Part shown: piece by piece, positions 32,603 to 42,026 of the stretch | Numbering within the stretch: the stretch's first letter is position 1 | How the letters are laid out: each line of letters opens with the position of its first letter | Translations under genes and position numbers: made by a program | DNA from: Leisingera sp. ANG-M1 | Lineage (GTDB): Bacteria > Pseudomonadota > Alphaproteobacteria > Rhodobacterales > Rhodobacteraceae | Assembly: GCF_000813745.1 (NCBI RefSeq) | Contig: NZ_JWLC01000004.1 | Span: 1-64,000 of the forward strand | Direction of reading: 5' to 3' | DNA: 64,000 nt | Notes under the pieces: generated by a model | Database searches by the model: none | Told to the model about the DNA's origin: nothing | What the model saw: only the letters and a program-made list of their open reading frames with translations

Positions 32603-33481
32603 ATGGAAAACTGGGATGAGGTCCGCACTGCCTATCAGGTGGCGCGCATGGGCACTGTCAGCGGCGCCGCCGAAGTGCTGGGCGTGCACCATGCCACGGT
32701 GATCCGCCATATCGATGCCATCGAGGCGCGGCTGGGAGTGAAGCTATTCCAGCGCCACGCCCGCGGCTATACCCCGACCGAAGCGGGGCAGGACCTGTTG
32801 CGGGTGGCGCAAGCGACGGATGATCAGTTCAGCCAGCTGGTCGGACGCCTGAAGGGGCAGGGGGATGATGTCTCGGGCGAACTGGTTGTGACCTCGCTGG
32901 CGTCTTTTGCGCCGATGATGGTGCCTGCGCTGAAAGAGTTTCAGGATATGCACCCCGGTCTGATCATCCGCTACCTGACCGGTGACAGGCTGTTCCGGCT
33001 GGAATACGGCGAAGCGCATGTAGCGATCCGCGCGGGCAACGCGCCGGACCAGCCCGACAATGTGGTGCAGCCGTTCATGAAGCAGCAGGTCGGGCTTTAC
33101 GCCTCCAAGGCTTATGTGGAGCGATACGGCGCGCTCAAAGGGGTCGAGGATTTCCCAAATCACCGCTTCATCGGCCATGACGACGAGACCAGCCGGGCGC
33201 CGTTTTCGCGCTGGCTGCGGGAGCAGGCGCCGAAGGAGGCGATTTCCTTCCGCTGTACCAACGGTTTCACTATGCAGGAAGCGGTGCGCTGCGGAGCCGG
33301 GATCGGTTTCATGGCCGCCTGGGAAGCGCGGCAGCAGCCGGATTTGGTCGAGATGATGGCGCCGCTGCCGGAATGGGAGGGCACGCTGTGGCTGGTCACC
33401 CATGTTGACTTGCACCGGACCACCAAGGTGCAGGCTTTCTTGACCTTCCTGAAAGCGCAGGTCAAGGAATGGCAGCTGTGA
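32603..33481 (+). CDS. LysR family transcriptional regulator
   Basis: 292 residues: N-terminal helix-turn-helix (TVSGAAEVLGVHHATVIRHI, about 18-37) and a C-terminal periplasmic-binding-type sensor domain. The start at 32603 has GGGAGG five to six bases upstream. Divergent from azoR, so control of the azoreductase in response to an electrophile or quinone is likely. Confidence 0.93.
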   Translation: MENWDEVRTAYQVARMGTVSGAAEVLGVHHATVIRHIDAIEARLGVKLFQRHARGYTPTEAGQDLLRVAQATDDQFSQLVGRLKGQGDDVSGELVVTSLASFAPMMVPALKEFQDMHPGLIIRYLTGDRLFRLEYGEAHVAIRAGNAPDQPDNVVQPFMKQQVGLYASKAYVERYGALKGVEDFPNHRFIGHDDETSRAPFSRWLREQAPKEAISFRCTNGFTMQEAVRCGAGIGFMAAWEARQQPDLVEMMAPLPEWEGTLWLVTHVDLHRTTKVQAFLTFLKAQVKEWQL

Positions 33482-34380
33482 GCGAGGCGCTGCGCGGCCA
33501 TTTGGCGATGCTGGCCTTTTCGGCCCTGGTGGCGGGGTCGTTTTCGCTGGGTGTGATGGTGGCCAATGAGATTGCACCGGCTGCGCTGAATGCGGCGCGG
33601 TTTCTGATAGCGGCGGTTGTCATCGGTTCGGCGGTGCTGGCCGCACGCGGTCTGCGCCGTGAGGATTATCGGGCACCCTGGCGCTTTGTCGTCCTTGGGG
33701 GGCTGTTTGCGGGCTACTTCGTGCTGATGTTCTACGGGCTGCAGACGGCGGATCCGGTGAGTGCGTCAGCTGTTTTCACCCTGGTTCCGGTGATGAGCGC
33801 TGCCTTCGGCTGGCTGCTTCTGCGGCAGATCACCTCCGGCTGGATGGCGCTGGCGCTGGCCATTGGGGCGGCGGGTGCGGTCTGGGTGATCGTCCGGGGG
33901 GATTTCGGAACCCTCCTGGCCTTTGAAATCGGCAAGGGAGAGATCATTTATTTCTGGGGCTGCGTGCTGCATGCCATCTATACGCCGATGGTGCGCAAGC
34001 TGAACCGCGGCGAGCCGGCGCTGCCTTTCACCTTTGGCATGCTGATTGCCGGCGCTGCCGTGCTGTTCGTGTTTGGCTGGAGCGATATCATCGCGACCGA
34101 TTGGATTGCATTGCCGCTGATCGTCTGGATCGGGCTGTTCTATCTGGCCGTCTGTGCCAGTTCCGCAACATTTGTGCTGCTGCAATATGCAACGCTGCGG
34201 CTGCCTTCGGCCAAGGTGATGGCCTACACCTATCTGACCCCCAGCTGGGTGATCCTGTGGGAAATCGCCCTGGGCCGCGGCGCGCCGCCAGGCATGGTGC
34301 TGATCGGCGTTGCGATGTCGGTGATAGCGCTGGGCATGCTGCTGGAAGGCGGTGCCAAGCCAGTGCGCGCCAAGGCTTGA
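33469..34380 (+). CDS. EamA/DMT family permease
   Basis: 303 residues with ten predicted helices in two EamA repeats. Members export metabolites or amino acids. Its start overlaps the end of the LysR gene by 13 bases, so the pair is translationally coupled. The substrate is unknown. A GC inverted repeat (34380-34386 with 34409-34415) follows the stop, before the converging ArsR gene. Confidence 0.9.
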   Translation: MAAVSEALRGHLAMLAFSALVAGSFSLGVMVANEIAPAALNAARFLIAAVVIGSAVLAARGLRREDYRAPWRFVVLGGLFAGYFVLMFYGLQTADPVSASAVFTLVPVMSAAFGWLLLRQITSGWMALALAIGAAGAVWVIVRGDFGTLLAFEIGKGEIIYFWGCVLHAIYTPMVRKLNRGEPALPFTFGMLIAGAAVLFVFGWSDIIATDWIALPLIVWIGLFYLAVCASSATFVLLQYATLRLPSAKVMAYTYLTPSWVILWEIALGRGAPPGMVLIGVAMSVIALGMLLEGGAKPVRAKA

Positions 34381-34420
34381 GGCGGCCGCGGACCCCGGCA
34401 CGTGTTCTGCCGCCTTAGGC

Positions 34421-34756
34421 CTAACGGGTGTCTGCCTCGCCGAGCTCCGTTTCCAGGAAGCGCTCGAAGGCATCCAGGTTCACCGGCTCGAACTGGCCAA
34501 AGCCCTGCATCCAGACAGATGCTGCGCGCATTGCATCAGGCTGCAGCTTGCACCATTTCACCCGGCCGCGTTTTTCCTGGGCAATGAGGCCTGCGCGGGT
34601 CAGGATCGCCAGATGTTTGGAAATCGCCGCCAGCGACATCTCAAACGGCTCCGCCACATCGGTTACCGCCATGTCATCTTCCAGAAGCATGGTCAGGATC
34701 GCGCGGCGGGTCGGATCGGCCAGGGCGGCAAAGACGGTATCGAGTTCGCTGGACAT
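34421..34756 (-). CDS. ArsR-type winged-helix regulator
   Basis: 111 residues. ALADPTRRAILTML begins the winged helix, and MSLAAISKHLAILTRAGLI is the recognition part. No metal-binding cysteines are evident in the usual places, which fits the subgroup of ArsR proteins linked to SRPBCC or other non-metal targets. It lies 11 bases after the NUDIX gene and is probably cotranscribed with it. Confidence 0.9.
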   Translation of the reverse strand: MSSELDTVFAALADPTRRAILTMLLEDDMAVTDVAEPFEMSLAAISKHLAILTRAGLIAQEKRGRVKWCKLQPDAMRAASVWMQGFGQFEPVNLDAFERFLETELGEADTR

Positions 34757-34767
34757 CGCCGCGCAGA

Positions 34768-35181
34768 TTAGGCTCCCGCTCCGGTAAAGGAAAGCCGGGA
34801 GAACAGATCCGCATACTCCGGCAGTGCCAGATCAGGCAGCGCTGCGGCTTCGGCGAAGGGGAACCACTGCAGATCGCTGTGCTCGTGGTTGCAGATTGCT
34901 GGCGTGCCCTGCCAGTCCTCAACCAGATAGTAGTGGTAAAGCGGCGGTGCGGCTGGATCGAGATGCCTGTCGGCTAGGGATTCAAAGAATTGCGGCCTAA
35001 GCGGAGTGATGCCGATCTCCTCACCCAGCTCGCGGGTCAGCGCGGCCTCAAAGCTTTCGCCGGCCTCCACCTTGCCGCCGACCACATCCCATTTGCTCGG
35101 GTAGGTCTTGCGGTAGGGCGCGCGGCGGCCCAGCAGCAGGCGGCCCTCTTTGAGTATCAAGGCGCAAGCGTAATCGGTCAT
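34768..35181 (-). CDS. NUDIX hydrolase
   Basis: 137 residues with a complete NUDIX box, GGKVEAGESFEAALTRELGE followed by EIGI, coordinating Mg2+. Such enzymes cleave nucleoside diphosphate derivatives, as MutT does with 8-oxo-dGTP; the exact substrate cannot be inferred. It is divergent from the ATP synthase operon across a 278-base gap. Confidence 0.92.
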   Translation of the reverse strand: MTDYACALILKEGRLLLGRRAPYRKTYPSKWDVVGGKVEAGESFEAALTRELGEEIGITPLRPQFFESLADRHLDPAAPPLYHYYLVEDWQGTPAICNHEHSDLQWFPFAEAAALPDLALPEYADLFSRLSFTGAGA

Positions 35182-35259
35182 CCCAGTCTCCGGTTGGGCA
35201 TCTCCACCGGGCCATAAGCCCGCAGGACGGAAAGGGGCGCAAGCCGGGAAATCGTAAAA

Positions 35260-35275
35260 TCAACCTTTCGGTTGA
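35260..35275. promoter_or_regulatory. Perfect hairpin in the nudix-atpI divergent region
   Basis: TCAACC (35260-35265) and GGTTGA (35270-35275) surround TTTC. It lies in an otherwise AT-rich gap (35182-35459), which should contain the atp operon promoter near 35340-35430. No convincing -35/-10 pair was found. Confidence 0.35.
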
Positions 35276-35459
35276 ATATGGATTCCGCCGTGCTTTGGCG
35301 CTAACAGGTCCGCGGCAGATGGGCGCGCTGCCTCTGGCTTGTAAATTAAACGAGTTATTTCAATTGATTACATGGAATATGAATCTTCAATCCTTGTAAT
35401 TGACTCTAACGCCCCGGGGCCTTAGCAACCGCATAGAAATTCGCGTGAGGATGGCGCCC

Positions 35460-35795
35460 GTGACCGATGACGACCAAAAGCAGCGCATGGCGCAGCTGGA
35501 GGAGCGTCTGGCGGCGGCGCGTAAGGCCCAGGAGCCCAAGCCGCGCGCGGATGAGCACTATTCATTGGCCAACCAGGCCTGGCGGATGGTGATCGAATTG
35601 GTGGCCGGTCTCGGGATCGGCTTTGGCATCGGATACGGGCTGGACCATCTATTTGGAACCCTGCCCATCTTCATGGTGCTGTTTATTTTGCTGGGCCTGG
35701 CGGCAGGGGTGAAGACGATGCTTCGCACCGCGCAAGAGATCCAGGAACAGAAACTGGCCGATGAGGCCGACAAAAATGCGCAAGACCGGGACTGA
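35460..35795 (+). CDS. atpI: ATP synthase assembly protein AtpI/AtpZ
   Basis: 111 residues: a charged N-terminal coiled segment (residues 1-35) and two membrane helices with [17 protein letters not shown]. Family members help assemble the c-ring or import Mg2+. I prefer the GTG at 35460, with GAGG about nine bases upstream; an ATG at 35451 has the same GAGG directly abutting it, which would be too close. It begins the F0 operon. Confidence 0.85.
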   Translation: MTDDDQKQRMAQLEERLAAARKAQEPKPRADEHYSLANQAWRMVIELVAGLGIGFGIGYGLDHLFGTLPIFMVLFILLGLAAGVKTMLRTAQEIQEQKLADEADKNAQDRD

Positions 35796-35835
35796 TCCGA
35801 CGGGATCGGGTACCGGCGACAGGAGAAGCGGACCG

Positions 35836-36636
35836 ATGGGCAAAATTTTCTTTTACGTAGCGCTGGCACTGGTGCTGGTATCCGGCCTGGTCTTTGCACC
35901 GGAGAAAGCCGAGCTGGCGATCCACCCGATGGACCAGTTCCGGGTGAGCGCGCTGTTTGGCGATAACATCTCCTGGTACACCCCGACCAATGTAACACTG
36001 TGGATGGCGCTGGCCGTTGCCGCCGTGTTCGCCCTGCTGGTCCTGGGCTCCTCGCGCCGCGCCATCGTGCCGGGCCGCGCCCAGTCGGTTGCGGAACTGG
36101 CCTATGGCTTCATCTACAAGATGGTTGAAGACGTGGCCGGCAAGGACGGCGTCAAGTTCTTCCCCTACATCATGACCCTGTTCATGTTCATCGTGATGGC
36201 CAACTTCCTGGGCCTGATCCCGATGTCCTTCACCACCACTTCGCACATCGCCGTGACCGCGATCCTGGCGGCGCTGGTGTTCGTGACCGTGACCGTGGTT
36301 GGCTTCGTCAAGAACGGCGTTGGCTTCCTGGGCCTGTTCTGGGTGTCGAGCGCGCCGCTGCCGCTCCGCCCGATCCTGGCCATCATCGAACTGATTTCCT
36401 ACTTCGTGCGCCCTGTCAGCCACTCCATCCGTCTTGCCGGTAACGTGATGGCCGGCCACGCGGTTCTGAAAGTGTTCGCAGGCTTTGCAGGAGCCTTGGG
36501 CCTGTTCAGCTTCCTGCCGATCTTCGCGATCACCGCTGTCTACGCTCTCGAAGTCCTGGTGGCCTTCATTCAGGCCTACGTCTTCACCATCCTGACCTGC
36601 GTGTATCTTAAGGATGCGCTGCACCCGAGCCACTAA
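35836..36636 (+). CDS. atpB: ATP synthase F0 subunit a
   Basis: 266 residues. The C-terminal helices hold [14 protein letters not shown], including the essential proton-path arginine, and end in [12 protein letters not shown]. The N-terminus [20 protein letters not shown] looks like a signal or extra helix. It forms the stator side of the proton channel. AGGAG precedes the start. Confidence 0.97.
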   Translation: MGKIFFYVALALVLVSGLVFAPEKAELAIHPMDQFRVSALFGDNISWYTPTNVTLWMALAVAAVFALLVLGSSRRAIVPGRAQSVAELAYGFIYKMVEDVAGKDGVKFFPYIMTLFMFIVMANFLGLIPMSFTTTSHIAVTAILAALVFVTVTVVGFVKNGVGFLGLFWVSSAPLPLRPILAIIELISYFVRPVSHSIRLAGNVMAGHAVLKVFAGFAGALGLFSFLPIFAITAVYALEVLVAFIQAYVFTILTCVYLKDALHPSH

Positions 36637-36657
36637 GGCCAGGATCTGAAAGTTACC

Positions 36658-36679
36658 GGGTGAGCCGTGCGGTTCACCC
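36658..36679 (+). other. Hairpin between atpB and atpE
   Basis: GGGTGAGCC (36658-36666) pairs with GGTTCACCC (36671-36679), including one G-U pair, around loop GTGC. It lies 40 bases before the atpE start. Together with the hairpin after atpE it may protect the atpE segment of mRNA. The function is inferred. Confidence 0.5.
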
Positions 36680-36719
36680 AGACCCTAAATCACCACATTC
36701 CATCGTAAGGAGAAAACAC

Positions 36720-36956
36720 ATGGAAGGCGATATCGCACAACTCGGTCAGTTCGTTGGCGCAGGCCTGGCAGCAATCGGTTCCGGCGCAGCCGCAATCGGT
36801 GTGGGCCACGTTGCCGGCAACTTCCTGGCAGGCGCTCTGCGCAACCCGTCGGCAGCTGCCGGCCAGACCGCTACCCTCTTCATCGGCATCGCCTTTGCAG
36901 AAGCCCTGGGCATCTTCTCGTTCCTGGTCGCTCTGCTGCTGATGTTTGCTGTCTAA
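36720..36956 (+). CDS. atpE: ATP synthase F0 subunit c
   Basis: 78 residues, two helices with a polar loop (ALRNPS). The proton-carrying acid is Glu in [13 protein letters not shown]. The glycine-rich first helix [10 protein letters not shown] packs the ring. It is made in many copies per enzyme, and hairpins surround the gene. AAGGAG is present upstream of the start. Confidence 0.98.
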   Translation: MEGDIAQLGQFVGAGLAAIGSGAAAIGVGHVAGNFLAGALRNPSAAAGQTATLFIGIAFAEALGIFSFLVALLLMFAV

Positions 36957-36981
36957 GACCCAACGGAATTAATCCTTACGG

Positions 36982-37010
36982 CCGGGCGGCGCAGACCCTG
37001 TGCTGCCCGG
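36982..37010 (+). other. Long hairpin between atpE and the b' gene
   Basis: CCGGGCGGCGCAG (36982-36994) pairs with CTGTGCTGCCCGG (36998-37010): 13 pairs with two G-U pairs and a small loop. It lies 26 bases after the atpE stop with no T-tract, so it should not terminate fully. It could stabilise an atpE transcript end or reduce read-through. Confidence 0.55.
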
Positions 37011-37038
37011 TGTAACGGCAAGTTCCTGGGAGGACGAC

Positions 37039-37566
37039 ATGGCATCAAATACGCAAGAGGCAGCGCAAGGCGGCGGCTCCGCTATGCCGCAGCTGGACTT
37101 CTCGACCTTCGGGAACCAGATCTTCTGGCTCGTGGTCGCCCTGGTCGTGATCTACCTCATCCTGTCGCGTGTCGCGCTGCCCCGCATTGCTGCGGTGCTG
37201 GCCGAGCGCCAAGGGACCATCACCAACGACCTCGCCGCGGCTGAAGACCTGAAAGCCAAGGCTGTCGAGGCCGAAAACGCATATAACAAGGCTCTGGCGG
37301 ATGCCCGCGCCGAGGCTCAGCGCATCGCTGCTGAGACCCGCGCAGAAATCCAGGCCGGGCTGGACGAGGCGATTGCCAAGGCAGACGAACAGATTTCTGC
37401 CAAAGCGGCCGAGTCGGAAAAGGCTATCGCCGAAATCAAGGCTGGCGCGCTGGAAAGCGTAAAGGCTGTTGCCAACGACACCGCCGCGGAACTGGTGACC
37501 GCGCTGGGCGGTTCGGCCGACGCAGATGCGGTTGCCGCGGCAGTTGCAGACCAGACGAAAGGATAA
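37039..37566 (+). CDS. atpF': ATP synthase F0 subunit b'
   Basis: 175 residues: one membrane helix ([20 protein letters not shown], about 38-57) then a long alanine- and charge-rich coiled coil. This is the b' form seen in alphaproteobacteria and phototrophs, which pairs with b in the peripheral stalk. GGGAGGA precedes the start. It is followed within four bases by subunit b. Confidence 0.95.
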   Translation: MASNTQEAAQGGGSAMPQLDFSTFGNQIFWLVVALVVIYLILSRVALPRIAAVLAERQGTITNDLAAAEDLKAKAVEAENAYNKALADARAEAQRIAAETRAEIQAGLDEAIAKADEQISAKAAESEKAIAEIKAGALESVKAVANDTAAELVTALGGSADADAVAAAVADQTKG

Positions 37567-37570
37567 GGAC

Positions 37571-38128
37571 ATGCGCAACGTACTGGCCCTTTCCCTGGCA
37601 CTGGTTTCCGGCACCCCTGCCTTTGCAGCCGGTGGCGGTTTCTCGATGGCCAACACCGATTTCGTCGTCTGGCTCGCCTTCCTGCTGTTCATTGGCATCC
37701 TGCTGCTGGTCAAAGTGCCCAGCCTGCTGGGCGGCCAGCTGGACAACCGTGCCGAAGGCATCCAGAAGGAACTGGACGAAGCCCGCGCGCTGCGTGAAGA
37801 GGCCCAGACTGTTCTGGCGTCCTACGAGCGCAAGCAGCAGGAAGTTCAGGCCCAGGCCGATCAGATCGTGGCTGCTGCCCGTGACGAAGCTGCCCGTGCA
37901 GCCGAACAGGCAAAAGCGGATCTGGAAACCTCCATCGCCCGCCGTCTGGCGGCTGCCGAAGAGCAGATCGCCTCGGCGGAAGCTTCGGCTGTGAAGGAAG
38001 TGCGCGACCAGGCGATCACCATCGCTGTTGCCGCAGCGGACCAGGTGATCTCGAAGCAGATGACCGCGTCCGATGCCAACAAGCTGATCGACGCCGCCAT
38101 CGCGGATGTGGACGCCAAGCTGCACTAA
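37571..38128 (+). CDS. atpF: ATP synthase F0 subunit b
   Basis: 185 residues. An N-terminal signal-like segment ends at PAFAA, followed by the membrane helix (VVWLAFLLFIGILLLVKVPS) and a coiled coil with an Ala/Glu/Arg bias. It forms the peripheral stalk with b' and delta. It is the last gene of the F0 operon, before a strong terminator; the F1 genes are elsewhere. Confidence 0.96.
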   Translation: MRNVLALSLALVSGTPAFAAGGGFSMANTDFVVWLAFLLFIGILLLVKVPSLLGGQLDNRAEGIQKELDEARALREEAQTVLASYERKQQEVQAQADQIVAAARDEAARAAEQAKADLETSIARRLAAAEEQIASAEASAVKEVRDQAITIAVAAADQVISKQMTASDANKLIDAAIADVDAKLH

Positions 38129-38156
38129 GCTTTAGCGGATACTGCTGAAATCAAAG

Positions 38157-38184
38157 AACCCGGCCCCAGCGGCCGGGTTTTTTT
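38157..38184 (+). terminator. Rho-independent terminator of the F0 operon
   Basis: CCCGGCC (38159-38165) pairs with GGCCGGG (38171-38177), followed by seven T residues. This is the textbook form and ends the atpI-atpF transcript. Confidence 0.95.
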
Positions 38185-38341
38185 GTTTTGGGCCCGGGGT
38201 GCAGACCTGCCTGGCAGCGGTTTGAGATCTGGCCGCAGAGGTGGAGGTAGGGAATAACTGACTTTACTGCAAGTTGAGTTGCGGTCATCGGAGCGCAATG
38301 CTTTGCCATCTTTCAACTATCATTTTTCAAGCGAGGATTTA

Positions 38342-39385
38342 ATGGAGAAGTCTGCAACCGGTTTTGAATTCAGGGGCAATGCCAAGGAATGGTTCGGCAT
38401 CTGGATCGTCAACCTGCTGCTCAGCATTCTGACCCTGGGCATTTATTCGGCCTGGGCCAAGGTGCGCAGGAATAAATACTTCTACAACAACACTTATATT
38501 GAAGGGCGCAATTTTGACTACCACGCCACCGGCGGCCAGATCCTGATTGGCCGGCTGATTGTCGTTGGCGCGTATATCGTCCTCAATGTCATCATCGGCC
38601 TGTTTCCAATGTCGGCCGTGGTTGTGCTGCCTTTGCTGATCGTAGCCATTCCCTGGCTGATTGTGCGCGCGATGATGTTCAATGCCAGAATGTCGAGCTT
38701 TTCGAACGTGCGGTTCAATTTCACCGGCGGTGCCGGCAGTGCCTTTGTGGTCTTCCTCATCTACCCCATTCTGACCGCACTGACGCTTTACACGACCTTC
38801 CCGATGCTGGAGCGCGCGATTAAGCGGTTTTCAATCAACAACCACAAACTGGGCACAGCCCCGTTTGTGCTGGATGCGCCGCTGAAGCCGTTTTACACGG
38901 CGCTGTTTGCAGCGCTTGCCTGGTTCCTTGCCGTGGGTGCGGTTCTGTTCGTGTTCGCGCAGGATTCGGTCTTCCAGGTGATGACGAACCAAAACCCCGA
39001 TCCGGAAGAAGTGCTGATCTGGATTGCTGGGTTCTATGGCGTCTTCTTCATTGGCGTTCTGCCGGCTGCGGTGCTCTATCAGGCGCTGGTCCGCAATGCG
39101 GTCTACAACCATACGGTCCTGGCCGGCGGGCACCGGTTCCGTTCGAATGTCAGTGCCAGGGCGCTTCTGTGGATCGCAGTGACCAACTTGCTGGCGGTCG
39201 CGCTGACCTTGGGCCTGATGCTGCCCTGGGCGCAGGTGCGCCTGGCACGCTACCTGGCGGGGCACACAGGCGTGGCCCTGGGCGGCTCGCTGGATGAGTT
39301 TGTCGGAACCCAGCAAACCAAGACCTCCGCTTTGGGGGATGCCTATGCGGATATCGAAGGCATCGATGTCGGGCTGCCGGTCTAA
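38342..39385 (+). CDS. DUF898 (YjgN family) membrane protein
   Basis: 347 residues with about six to eight helices. FEFRGNAKEWFGIWIVNLLLS and LGIYSAWAKVRRNKYFYNNT at the start are the DUF898 signature; a second similar block, LLWIAVTNLLAVALTLG with LPWAQVRLARYL, is near the end, so the protein is an internal repeat. Function unknown. GAGG precedes the start. The stop abuts the M48 peptidase start (TAAATG), and such pairs recur. Confidence 0.9.
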   Translation: MEKSATGFEFRGNAKEWFGIWIVNLLLSILTLGIYSAWAKVRRNKYFYNNTYIEGRNFDYHATGGQILIGRLIVVGAYIVLNVIIGLFPMSAVVVLPLLIVAIPWLIVRAMMFNARMSSFSNVRFNFTGGAGSAFVVFLIYPILTALTLYTTFPMLERAIKRFSINNHKLGTAPFVLDAPLKPFYTALFAALAWFLAVGAVLFVFAQDSVFQVMTNQNPDPEEVLIWIAGFYGVFFIGVLPAAVLYQALVRNAVYNHTVLAGGHRFRSNVSARALLWIAVTNLLAVALTLGLMLPWAQVRLARYLAGHTGVALGGSLDEFVGTQQTKTSALGDAYADIEGIDVGLPV

Positions 39386-40468
39386 ATGGCAGCCGGCTGC
39401 AGACTAAACACCGCAGTGGAGGGGCGTGCCTACGCGCCCCTCTCGTCACGGATTTATGCCGCCCGTCTGGCGTGCCGTTGCAGTGCCGCGCCGGAGGAGA
39501 CCGGGCTGCTGGCAGGCTGCCAAGCAGAAGTTCTCGATTCCGAAGGCAGGGTCCTGGCTGCCGCAGCTTTGACCGAACTCCGCATTGATGCGCGGCTTGG
39601 ACGCCAGCCGCGGCGGCTGGAGTTTCCCGACGGCACTGTGTTTGAAACCGAAGACCACGCAGCCATCGAAGCTCTGACCGGACCTGTGCGCGGCTCCTGG
39701 CTGCATTCCATGGAGCAATTCCGACCGCGGCTGATCGCGGTAGCGGCGGCGGCTCTGGCAGGGATCTGGCTGGTCTGGCGCTATGGACTGGATATGCTGG
39801 TTGCAGCGGCGGTTATGATCACGCCCGCGGTGGCGGTGCAGCAAATTGACAGCGGCATGGTGCAGACCATCGACTATGCCTTGGCGGAGCCGACCGGGCT
39901 CAGCAAGCAGGAGCAGGCGCGTGTCACGGAAGTGTTCGAAACACTGCTGGCCCATGCAGGGGAGCCTCCCAAAGGCGCCGGTTTCCAGCTGCTGTTCCGG
40001 GACATGCCTGGGATGGGCCCCAATGCCCTGGCGCTGCCAGGCGGCACGGTGGTGATGACGGATGCCTTTGTTGAGCAGTTCCCGGACGAGGACGTTCTGG
40101 CTGGCGTTCTGGGCCACGAGATCGGCCATGTAGCCGAGCAGCACGGGCTGAAACAGCTTTACCGCTCGATCGGGCTGTATGTGGTGGTGGCCTTTCTGGC
40201 AGGCGAGACCGGCCCGCTGATGGAAGACGTGCTGCTGGAGGGCAATGTTCTTTTGTCGCTGCGCTACGGCCGCGGGCACGAGGCCTCGGCGGATTCATAT
40301 GGCGTCCGCCTGGCAGACCGGGCGGGTTATGACCCTGAGGGGCTGAAGAGGTTCTTCGCCGAGGTCCAGGGCCAAGCGGGCGAGCCGCCGGAGTGGCTGT
40401 CCTCGCACCCGAACCACGCAACGCGCCTGGAGGCGATTGACGGCCACATCCGGGCGCTGGGACGCTAA
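39386..40468 (+). CDS. M48 family membrane metalloprotease
   Basis: 360 residues. The zinc motif HEIGH lies at about residue 247, and a downstream Glu in RGHEASADSYG gives the third ligand. A helix near 115-150 anchors it in the membrane. The N-terminal 90 residues resemble a small beta domain. M48 enzymes of this type degrade misfolded membrane proteins. The start is immediately after the DUF898 stop. Confidence 0.92.
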   Translation: MAAGCRLNTAVEGRAYAPLSSRIYAARLACRCSAAPEETGLLAGCQAEVLDSEGRVLAAAALTELRIDARLGRQPRRLEFPDGTVFETEDHAAIEALTGPVRGSWLHSMEQFRPRLIAVAAAALAGIWLVWRYGLDMLVAAAVMITPAVAVQQIDSGMVQTIDYALAEPTGLSKQEQARVTEVFETLLAHAGEPPKGAGFQLLFRDMPGMGPNALALPGGTVVMTDAFVEQFPDEDVLAGVLGHEIGHVAEQHGLKQLYRSIGLYVVVAFLAGETGPLMEDVLLEGNVLLSLRYGRGHEASADSYGVRLADRAGYDPEGLKRFFAEVQGQAGEPPEWLSSHPNHATRLEAIDGHIRALGR

Positions 40469-40683
40469 AATATGGGCGGTGGCCGTACCGGGCGGTCAAG
40501 CAGTTCCGGCGGCCGCACCCGCCTTGCCGCAGCAGGATCAAGGCGAAGCTGAAAACCAAACCCGGCCTCACCGGCTGCCTCTCGTCTGTATGGCCGGGGC
40601 AGCGCCGGACTTGATCTTGTTTACCTTCGGATGTTCCTGTAATGTTCTTCCTTGATTAATGGCAAGCAAGGGGGATCAAGACG

Positions 40684-41082
40684 ATGATTAAAGGAAGCTG
40701 TTGCTGTGAAGCGGTGAAATTTGAACTGCTGTCAGTACCGTCAACGATGGGAACCTGCCATTGCTCCCGCTGCCGCAAAGCTGGGGCCAGTGCCATCGTC
40801 TTTGTCAAAAAGGGCGACTTAAAATGGGTGCAAGGGAAAGAACACGTTAAGCTGTACCAGCCTGAGGCCCCTTACAAATATGGCAGGTGCTTTTGCGCAC
40901 TTTGCGGCACTTCTCTTGGCGAGATCCTCTCGGATGAGGACAGTTTTCCGGTATCCGCAAACGCATTGGATACCGATTGCGGCCTGAAAAACCAGTTCCA
41001 TGAGTTCGTTTGCGAAATCCCGTCCTGGTATAAGATCTGCGATGATGCTCCTCAGTCTGACGGGCATCCCGAGCAGGTCTGA
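40684..41082 (+). CDS. GFA family protein (Mss4-like fold)
   Basis: 132 residues with the zinc-binding cysteines of the GFA family: GSCCCEAVKF at the start, CHCSRCRK near residue 25 and CFCALCGTSLG near 77. Members bind glutathione-formaldehyde adducts or are uncharacterised; formaldehyde detoxification should not be assumed. It stands alone after a 215-base gap with no other gene. Confidence 0.9.
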   Translation: MIKGSCCCEAVKFELLSVPSTMGTCHCSRCRKAGASAIVFVKKGDLKWVQGKEHVKLYQPEAPYKYGRCFCALCGTSLGEILSDEDSFPVSANALDTDCGLKNQFHEFVCEIPSWYKICDDAPQSDGHPEQV

Positions 41083-41175
41083 AAGCTTGCCCTGGCTTAC
41101 AAGGGGCTCTCAATAAGGATGACAGGCGAAGACGCTCATCCTGCGCAGGGTGGGCACTTTGCCCGCCGTCTGCTG

Positions 41176-41946
41176 TCACCCCTTACCTGTCTCATGCTGC
41201 AGCCGCTGCCGAGCCACTTCAGCATTTCGCTCGGCGCGCTGGTGGTCGGTGAGGGCCTGCTTGACGTAGTCCAGATGGGTTTCCACCGCTGACCGGGCGG
41301 CTTTCGGGTCACGGGCCTGCAGGGCGGCGTTGATGGCGCGGTGCTGTTCCAGGATCGCCTCGTAGGATGTGTGCTGCTGGAACATGATCTTGCGGTTGTA
41401 GAAGACGCCCTCTCGCAGGAGATCGAACATCGAGCGCATCATATGCAGCATGATCACGTTGTGGCTGGCATCCATGATAGCAGAGTGGAACTGGGCATCG
41501 AGCTGAGCGGCTTCCTCGGATTCAGCCGGATTACCGGCCGCTTCCATCTTGTCAAAGATTGCCTGGATCACCTGCAGGTCATAGTCCGAGCCAAAGCGGG
41601 CAGCGCGTTCGGCGGCCAGCCCCTCCATGTCGCGGCGGAAGGAGAGATAGTCGAACACCGCCTCGTCATGAGTGGCAAAGAGCTGGATCAGCGACGGCGA
41701 AAAGGCGGACCCCAAGACATCCGCCACAAACACGCCGGAGCCCGCTTTGGAAGCCAAAAGACCGCGGTCCTGCAACTCGCCGATGGCCTCTCGCAGGGAC
41801 GGGCGTGAAACGCCCAGGCGCTCCGCCAGTTCGCGCTCGGATGGCAGGCGTTCGCCCGGTGTCAGGATGCCGCGCAGGATCAGCTGCTCGATCTGTTTGA
41901 TAACGGAGGCAGAGAGTTTCTCGGGCTGGACTTTCTGGAACGGCAT
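41176..41946 (-). CDS. FadR-subfamily GntR regulator
   Basis: 256 residues: winged helix with RLPSERELAERLGVSRPSLREA (about 38-58) and an FCD all-helical sensor domain with conserved His residues (DAQFHSAIMDASHN and HRAINAAL). FCD proteins bind organic acids, often with a metal. It is divergent from an aminotransferase, with the site TGGTCA-N7-TGACCA just upstream of its own start. Confidence 0.92.
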   Translation of the reverse strand: MPFQKVQPEKLSASVIKQIEQLILRGILTPGERLPSERELAERLGVSRPSLREAIGELQDRGLLASKAGSGVFVADVLGSAFSPSLIQLFATHDEAVFDYLSFRRDMEGLAAERAARFGSDYDLQVIQAIFDKMEAAGNPAESEEAAQLDAQFHSAIMDASHNVIMLHMMRSMFDLLREGVFYNRKIMFQQHTSYEAILEQHRAINAALQARDPKAARSAVETHLDYVKQALTDHQRAERNAEVARQRLQHETGKG

Positions 41947-41964
41947 GCGCGGGCTCGTGGAAAT

Positions 41965-41983
41965 TGGTCAAATCATATGACCA
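41965..41983. promoter_or_regulatory. FadR/GntR-type operator
   Basis: TGGTCAAATCATATGACCA has perfect 6-bp arms, TGGTCA (41965-41970) and TGACCA (41978-41983). TGGTC/GACCA arms are typical of FadR-subfamily sites. It lies 19 bases upstream of the regulator start, which implies autoregulation. Confidence 0.6.
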
Positions 41984-42026
41984 CGCTTGAGCAGACGCCG
42001 CAAGGCGGGGTGTTCACGAAGGCTGT

